From Ridgeia piscesae (Eukaryota > Annelida > Polychaeta > Sabellida > Siboglinidae), in contig JAODUO010000040.1 in the NCBI GenBank assembly GCA_025642075.2, positions 253,501 to 317,500 of the forward strand: DNA of 64,000 nt, written 5' to 3'. This document shows positions 60,601 to 64,000 of the stretch, in pieces. Below the pieces are notes generated by a model. The model was not told where the DNA came from, ran no database searches, and worked only from the letters and a program-made list of their open reading frames with translations. The position numbers and the translations under genes are program-made. Position 1 is the first letter of the stretch. Every line of letters starts with the position of its first letter.

Positions 60601-63600
60601 ATTGCAAGTGAATGCCTCATGAACTTCAGTAGGTATTGACAAATAATATTGTAACATCTACAAATAAAATTGCAACATGTCTACACAAGTTCATATAATA
60701 TTTCTACTAACATGTATGTAGTAGATCATTTGTGTGAACATTAGTGAAAAAAATTCCCATCAAGTTTGTTTTTCTCTCAATTGTATTACTTGGATGTACC
60801 CCACACAGGTGTCCATCGTCAAAATGTAGAAACCTGACCAAAAAGCTATGTTGATAACGTTGAACTAAATGAAAAGAAACCTTAATCTGCTTTTCATGTT
60901 TCAATGACAATATCAGACACACTCCTACATCCACTGGCTGGCAGCAAATAGTGGCATGATATCTTACCGCTCTGCGTCCTCTGATGAAATGGGTGTGGTT
61001 CCCTTGAAGATGGACACTTGGCTGGATGCCATCTTTGTGTCGACAGTCTGACGTGAATCGACTAGATTTGACACAAGTTCGTTAGATGGTTTCTCTGGCT
61101 GAAAATACAAACATTTTCATTCAGCTTTTGAGCCTTGTCCTAGAGCTCATGTGGCTTTACTTTTGACTGCTAAACAATGAGTTGATTAAAAGCAAATTTC
61201 ATCGGCATGACACGAGAGTGTCTTCCCTGTTCAGATGTAGTGACATGTGCAAATGTAGTGACTTGTGTTATCAGTGCAGGTGTAGTGATGTGAGAGTGTC
61301 TTACTGTGGATGTGTAATGACATGAGTGTGTTACCTTTGCAGGTGTAGTGTAGTGACTGACAGTGTTACCTGTGCAGGTGTAGTGACATGAGTGTGTTAC
61401 CTTTGCAGGTGTAGCGAAGTGAGTGTGTAACCTGTGCAGGTGTAGTGACTGACAATGTTACCTGTGCATGTGTAGTGACATGAGTGTGTTACCTGTGCAG
61501 GTGTAATGACAAGAGTGTGTTACCTGTGTAGGTGTAGTGACAATAGTGTGTTACCTGTGTAGGTGTAGTGACAAGAGTGTTACCTGTGTAGGTGTAGTGA
61601 CAATAGTGTGTTACCTGTGCATGTGTAGTGACATGAGTGTGTTACCTGTGCAGGTGTAATGACAAGAGTGTTACCTGTGTAGGTGTAGTGACAATAGTGT
61701 GTTACCTGTGTAGGTGTAGTGACAATAGTGTGTTACCTGTGTAGGTGTAGTGACAAGAGTGTTACCTGTGCAGGTGTAGTGACATGAGAATGACTACCCC
61801 CCAGCTCTATGTAGACGGCGTCCTTGTCGTAGACGATGCCCCCGACCCCTGACATGGGTGAGTAGATGAGTCGTTCCTTCTCACTCAGTGTCCGGCGGTT
61901 CTCGCGGTCAGGCAGAGGGCAAGGGTCAGGGAGGTAGCTCATGTCGCGGACGCTGAAGTCACCGCAGCCTGGTATGTGGACGTGGCTGTGGTTGTGGAAG
62001 TGAGTGCCACGCACGTAGCCGTACAGACACACAGACCGGTCACACTTCGCCTGTCTTCGCACTAGCTCGGGGTCTGTGACATCCTCCAGTCTACAACATG
62101 TGACACGTCACCTGTGGTCAACACAGACCCGTGACATGTAACCTGTGACACATGACACTTCATATTGGGTCACCTGTGACATGTCACTTCACCCGGGGTC
62201 ACCTGTGAAATAACACTTCACCCGGGGTCACCTGTGAAATAACACTTCATCTGGGGTCATGTGTGACATATGACACTTCACCTGGGGTCAGGTGTGACAT
62301 GAAATTTCACCTGGGGTCAAGTGTGACATATGACACTTCACCTGGGGTCAGGTGTGACATGACATTTCACCTGGGGTCAAGTGTGACATATGACACTTCA
62401 CAGTTAAAAACTATATGTAAGGAATGTTATAATTGTATTATTATTTTTAATCTATACCGTACACTTTTTAAGTTTTATTGTATGTGAAGTCTAAGAGACG
62501 CACCTGTCAGCAATCAGATATGGATGTGTGGACCTCCAAATGAGAGGTCTGAACTTCATGACGGAGATGAAGCGACCGAGGTTGTGTATCTCTGTCTTTT
62601 GGTACTCCCCGTTCACCATGCCAGACAGGTAGAACAACTTGGCCCCCTGCAACATGCATCATACACCTTCACCACTGGCTCGACAAAGCAACAATTCAGC
62701 CACAATTGGATACATGACTAAGACACCCTTTGATAAGCTATTCAGCCAACCCTGAACAGACTATTCAGCCAACCCTGGACAGAGTGCACAGTCACCCACA
62801 GACTGACTGTTTCTTGCAGATACAACTCATTCGTTCCACTGGGGAGTGAAATTGCTGAAGTAAAATAAGCATTTTCTTGCATTGTTCTAGAAAGCAGGTG
62901 GTGTGAAGGTTTTTATAAAGAAGCACACCAATACAAGGCATCTAGTTCTGGCCGAGCTAACTGACCGCATAGATCTCTGTCCAGAAGCGATGTTTCAGTC
63001 GTTTCTTTGTCTTGCTTAGCTGTTTGTTGTTGCGGAAGTGGTCTAGATGTGTCAACACACCCATAATCTTGGGGAAGCCGTGAACCTGACAGATGTTGAG
63101 GAACTCAAACGTTTCCATCTCAAAGCCAAAGCTTGCATCGACCAGCAGCAGAATCTGACAGCACAAACAATCATTTTAGAATGTTACACTGTCGATTGGC
63201 AACACAATATGTCATTTATCATTTGTATTATCGCGTGTTGTATAAATGTAGACAAAAATAATGTTTGGTTCAAAATCTTCAAGGCTGTATTTATCCCACC
63301 TAGATGTGTCCCATTTTAAAAATAACCAAGTATTTTCAGCTTTAATAGCTACATTATCCTGAACTTGGTCTGTGCTAGACATTTCACAAGTCAGCTTAAA
63401 TGTATAATCAAAACAAAGTTTAGTTTGAGAAATGTGAAAATACTTGTGGTTGTTTTATTTTACAACCACTGTTTATGAGATCAAAATAAAGTACAAACCT
63501 AGATGAATAAAATTGCTTCAGCTCTGAACCAATTCCCAGAATATACGAATGACTCTTTAAATGTTTATTTTCTTCATTTTTTATGTGATTACGTAAAGCA

Positions 63601-63894
63601 TCAAATTGAAAGCCAATTCTTTTGATGCTTCCCCAACCATCTACTTCTTTCTAAATTGTTGTCTCTTCTTGCTACACCATTCATCAGCATTTTTCAGATG
63701 ATTTCACTGAATTCTAAATAAACTACATGTTTGGTAACATGACATTACTAACACACTGGTAGCCACAACCGTCATTTGTCTGTCTGACTCTCTCCAGGCT
63801 GTACCATGACTTACCAGGTCAGCAACCTTAGCCAGGTCTATCATTGAGTTGATGTCATTGTTGCATTCAACAATTGTGAGCCGTCGTTTCTTTC
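47795..63894 (-). CDS. BMS1: BMS1 ribosome biogenesis GTPase, 21 exons, N-terminus off window
   Basis: BMS1 is the GTPase of the U3 snoRNP/SSU processome in the nucleolus. It binds RCL1 and is needed for early pre-18S cleavages. Twenty-one exons join with no frame break into 1,168 residues plus stop; the human protein is about 1,280, so roughly 100-110 N-terminal residues with the P-loop are beyond the right edge. By in-window numbering: end of the GTPase domain at 1-137 (with G4-like THLD at 61-64 and [16 protein letters not shown] at 74-89), AARP2CN-like domain about 90-245 ([34 protein letters not shown]), long acidic region 290-700, then the conserved C-terminal domain 697-1098 ([80 protein letters not shown]) and a basic tail to 1168. 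Nearly every intron holds a minisatellite, some overlapping splice sites. Identification is from recognised family motifs in the right order. Confidence 0.96.
48008..48365. other. BMS1 last intron, nothing notable
   Basis: Unique sequence. Confidence 0.6.
48366..48524 (-). CDS. BMS1: BMS1 exon 20 of window
   Basis: Acceptor TTCTGCCGCAG, donor AAG|GTGAGG. 53 codons: [47 protein letters not shown]. The IPK.LQ.ALPFK and REPHERK motifs are diagnostic. Confidence 0.96.
48525..48978. other. BMS1 intron, nothing notable
   Basis: Unique AT-rich sequence. Confidence 0.6.
48979..49154 (-). CDS. BMS1: BMS1 exon 19 of window
   Basis: Acceptor GTTGTTGCAG, donor AAG|GTAAGT. 58 codons: [40 protein letters not shown], ending HLYK. 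Strong family match. Confidence 0.96.
49340..50190. repeat. palindrome-bearing minisatellite, about 26-28 nt
   Basis: About 30 variable units built on TAGTGTGTCACCAGTGACAG plus GACACA in the intron between BMS1 exons 18 and 19. Many copies contain the perfect palindrome TGTCACTAGTGACA or a close form. It ends about 17 nt from the exon-18 donor. Confidence 0.94.
50207..50357 (-). CDS. BMS1: BMS1 exon 18 of window
   Basis: Acceptor GTCATTGCAG, donor AGTG|GTAGGT. Encodes [49 protein letters not shown]. Conserved core. The 5' edge is the seed of the array to the right. Confidence 0.96.
50330..51606. repeat. 52-58-nt minisatellite carrying the exon-18 splice acceptor
   Basis: About 22 copies. 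On the minus strand each reads TTAAGACTGAAGG, then TTGTCATTGCAG, then GGCATGTTTAACTCGCCCCT and GGAAGT. The last part copies the first 27 nt of exon 18 with one shared change (G to C). An (AT)n run follows at 51637-51689. Confidence 0.97.
51607..52115. other. BMS1 intron, (AT)n and unique DNA
   Basis: An (AT)n run at about 51637-51689 directly follows the acceptor-carrying array. The rest is unique sequence. Confidence 0.7.
52116..52238 (-). CDS. BMS1: BMS1 exon 17 of window
   Basis: Acceptor TTGTCCACAG, donor CAG|GTGAGA. 41 codons: [40 protein letters not shown]. Confidence 0.96.
52533..52591 (-). CDS. BMS1: BMS1 exon 16 of window
   Basis: Acceptor TTGTTGACAG, donor ACA|GTAAGT. A 59-nt micro-exon encoding [19 protein letters not shown], which joins exons 15 and 17 in phase. 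Confidence 0.93.
52750..52930 (-). CDS. BMS1: BMS1 exon 15 of window
   Basis: Acceptor GTTGTGTAG, donor TGGG|GTAACT. Encodes [57 protein letters not shown]. Among the most conserved parts of BMS1. Its first 18 nt are the seed of the array to the right. Confidence 0.96.
52913..53600. repeat. 54-55-nt minisatellite carrying the exon-15 splice acceptor
   Basis: About 12 copies fill almost the whole 707-nt intron 52931-53637. On the minus strand each unit contains CCCTGTGT.GTGTAG, then GTGCGACTCAAGAAGCAC, identical to the first 18 nt of exon 15, then GACATAAAATAGTGGTCTGT. Confidence 0.96.
53638..53826 (-). CDS. BMS1: BMS1 exon 14 of window
   Basis: Acceptor TGTGTGACAG, donor CAG|GTTCGT. 63 codons: [60 protein letters not shown]. 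Strong match to the family. Confidence 0.96.
54040..54230. repeat. degenerate intronic repeat, about 45 nt
   Basis: Four diverged copies with GGGTACA.A.C.TT.TTCC.TCTAT between BMS1 exons 13 and 14, ending about 25 nt from the exon-13 donor. Confidence 0.65.
54255..54424 (-). CDS. BMS1: BMS1 exon 13 of window
   Basis: Acceptor GACTTGATAG, donor ATT|GTGAGT. Encodes [20 protein letters not shown], then [20 protein letters not shown] and [11 protein letters not shown]. The basic helix plus TYFDDLK is typical of BMS1/TSR1. Confidence 0.95.
54425..55010. other. BMS1 intron, nothing notable
   Basis: Unique AT-rich sequence; the small plus-strand ORFs are not supported. Confidence 0.6.
55011..55112 (-). 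CDS. BMS1: BMS1 exon 12 of window
   Basis: Acceptor TTTGTTGTAG, donor GAGG|GTGAGG. Encodes [20 protein letters not shown] then acidic residues; [10 protein letters not shown] is a family signature. Confidence 0.95.
55113..55669. other. BMS1 intron with 36-nt repeat at its acceptor end
   Basis: About four copies of a 36-nt unit (CACATTCACGTGACCACTAG plus ACACACAAGTACATAA) at 55122-55265, starting about 9 nt from the exon-12 acceptor. The rest is unique sequence. Confidence 0.88.
55670..55751 (-). CDS. BMS1: BMS1 exon 11 of window
   Basis: Acceptor TTGTTTCAG, donor GACG|GTAGGT. Encodes [20 protein letters not shown] and [17 protein letters not shown] is a family signature. Confidence 0.95.
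55896..56062 (-). CDS. BMS1: BMS1 exon 10 of window
   Basis: Acceptor GTCTGTTTCAG, donor GAC|GTGAGT. Encodes an acidic start ([19 protein letters not shown]), then [19 protein letters not shown]. The LGGLFKV-type and DCS motifs match the family. Confidence 0.94.
56063..56671. other. BMS1 intron, nothing notable
   Basis: Unique AT-rich sequence. Confidence 0.6.
56672..56779 (-). CDS. BMS1: BMS1 exon 9 of window
   Basis: Acceptor TCTCTGCAG, donor CTG|GTAAGT. Encodes [20 protein letters not shown] and [15 protein letters not shown], a conserved helix of the family that marks the end of the disordered part. Confidence 0.95.
57191..57740 (-). CDS. BMS1: BMS1 exon 8 of window
   Basis: Acceptor TTTTGCACAG, donor GAAG|GTGAGG. 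The largest exon, 183 codons, acidic and Ser-rich ([52 protein letters not shown]) with short basic clusters (KKSK, AAKKGKQ). Poorly conserved in the family and probably disordered; in yeast the region binding RCL1 lies further C-terminal in such acidic sequence. Confidence 0.9.
58161..58256 (-). CDS. BMS1: BMS1 exon 7 of window
   Basis: Acceptor TTACTTTAG, donor CAG|GTAGAG. 32 codons, very acidic ([12 protein letters not shown], then a run of six E) ending SQSQTDGKQ. Low complexity, but flanked by good splice sites and in phase. Confidence 0.85.
59118..60262. mobile_element. possible transposon-like segment inside a BMS1 intron
   Basis: The edges are weakly inverted: AGGCTAGCGCTGTC at the left and, reversed, AAGCTAGCACTGTGCC at the right. 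Short GGCGAA (left) and TGGCTAAA (right) clusters lie inside. No ORF. The rest of this 2.2-kb intron (58257-60457) is unique AT-rich DNA. Confidence 0.3.
60458..60572 (-). CDS. BMS1: BMS1 exon 6 of window
   Basis: Acceptor GTGACAACCAG, donor GAG|GTAATT. Encodes [20 protein letters not shown] then an acidic run ([13 protein letters not shown]). Start of the long acidic region. Confidence 0.92.
60573..60967. other. BMS1 intron, nothing notable
   Basis: Unique AT-rich sequence without repeats or motifs I can support. Confidence 0.6.
60968..61098 (-). CDS. BMS1: BMS1 exon 5 of window
   Basis: Acceptor GTATTTTCAG, donor GCG|GTAAGA. Encodes [20 protein letters not shown] and [13 protein letters not shown]. 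Phase 0 in, 2 out. Confidence 0.93.
61205..61790. repeat. 29-31-nt minisatellite carrying the exon-4 splice donor
   Basis: On the minus strand each unit reads like CATGTCACTACACCTGCACA then GGTAACAC. That is the last seven codons of exon 4, the CAG|GTAAC donor and a few intron bases. About 15 donor copies follow the real one. Confidence 0.95.
61766..62090 (-). CDS. BMS1: BMS1 exon 4 of window
   Basis: Acceptor CATGTTGTAG, donor GCACAG|GTAACA. The 325-nt exon runs from [20 protein letters not shown] via [29 protein letters not shown] and [20 protein letters not shown] to HVTTPAQ. Its last ~21 nt are part of the donor-spanning minisatellite to the left. Confidence 0.95.
62095..62400. repeat. 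intronic tandem repeat of about 30-31 nt
   Basis: About nine degenerate units around TTCACCTGGGGTCA.GTGTGACATATGACA between BMS1 exons 3 and 4. It begins about 5 nt from the exon-4 acceptor. Confidence 0.88.
62504..62646 (-). CDS. BMS1: BMS1 exon 3 of window
   Basis: Acceptor CATGTTGCAG, donor CAG|GTGCGT. Encodes [16 protein letters not shown], then [15 protein letters not shown] and THPYLIAD. Phase 0 in, 2 out. Confidence 0.95.
62966..63154 (-). CDS. BMS1: BMS1 exon 2 of window
   Basis: Acceptor GTGCTGTCAG, donor GCG|GTCAGT. 63 codons from [18 protein letters not shown] through [15 protein letters not shown] to [20 protein letters not shown] stands in for the G4 motif that recognises guanine. 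Confidence 0.95.
63815..63894 (-). CDS. BMS1: BMS1 exon 1 of window
   Basis: Acceptor TGTTACAG, donor CTG|GTAAGT. The exon finishes a Gly codon, then encodes [20 protein letters not shown] and AKVADL: the part of the GTPase domain where a DxxG motif would be, here the atypical EC..D form known for this family. Confidence 0.93.
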
Positions 63895-64000
63895 CTGTAA
63901 CATGGCCAAGTGTACTTCATGTTGACGATGTTAAAATATGTATTCACAACTTCACAGAGATGGCTATTTTATTGACTAGACGAAATGAAAAACGTAAATT
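63895..64000. other. BMS1 intron at window edge
   Basis: Intron sequence upstream of the first BMS1 exon seen; the next exon, with the P-loop, lies beyond the edge. Confidence 0.7.

Overview
The window is nuclear DNA of an invertebrate animal. Genes are split by GT-AG introns, coding exons are short and GC-richer than the AT-rich surroundings, and there are a tRNA-derived SINE, a decayed non-LTR retrotransposon, a foldback-type DNA transposon and a very heavy load of micro- and minisatellites (roughly 14 kb of 64 kb). My best guess at the group is amphioxus-like or another marine invertebrate; this is inference and not secure.

Two genes can be supported, both on the minus strand. (1) Right third, 47.8-63.9 kb: 21 exons whose reading frame closes exactly through 20 introns. 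They encode about 1,168 residues of BMS1, the GTPase of the small-subunit processome that brings RCL1 to pre-rRNA. The N-terminal ~100 residues with the P-loop lie beyond the right edge; the C-terminus and stop codon are inside. (2) Left third, 3.7-19.6 kb: five exons with consistent phases, beginning with a probable start codon, of an acidic then basic protein I do not recognise. It runs off the left edge.

Layout: 34-nt satellite (1-305); introns of the unknown gene holding a 24-nt higher-order array (4.2-5.8 kb) and a 28/21-nt array (12.5-15.5 kb) plus a LINE remnant (11.7-12.1 kb); a gene-poor stretch (19.6-47.7 kb) with a 42-nt array of 4.6 kb, SINE copies, a 38-nt array of 2.4 kb, two blocks that look like conserved non-coding DNA, a CpG-rich promoter-like region beside a long GCGT tract, and a 2.7-kb foldback transposon; then BMS1.

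The most striking feature is in BMS1. Several introns are built largely of minisatellites, and three arrays overlap a splice junction, so the unit carries a copy of the splice site plus 18-28 nt of the adjoining exon: a donor repeated about 15 times, an acceptor about 12 times and another acceptor about 22 times. A fourth, shorter repeat duplicates the end of the last exon with its stop codon. The captured exon ends encode residues conserved in BMS1, so the arrays were seeded from the exon edges. I recall reports of 'mirage' minisatellites in amphioxus with the same property, but could not check.
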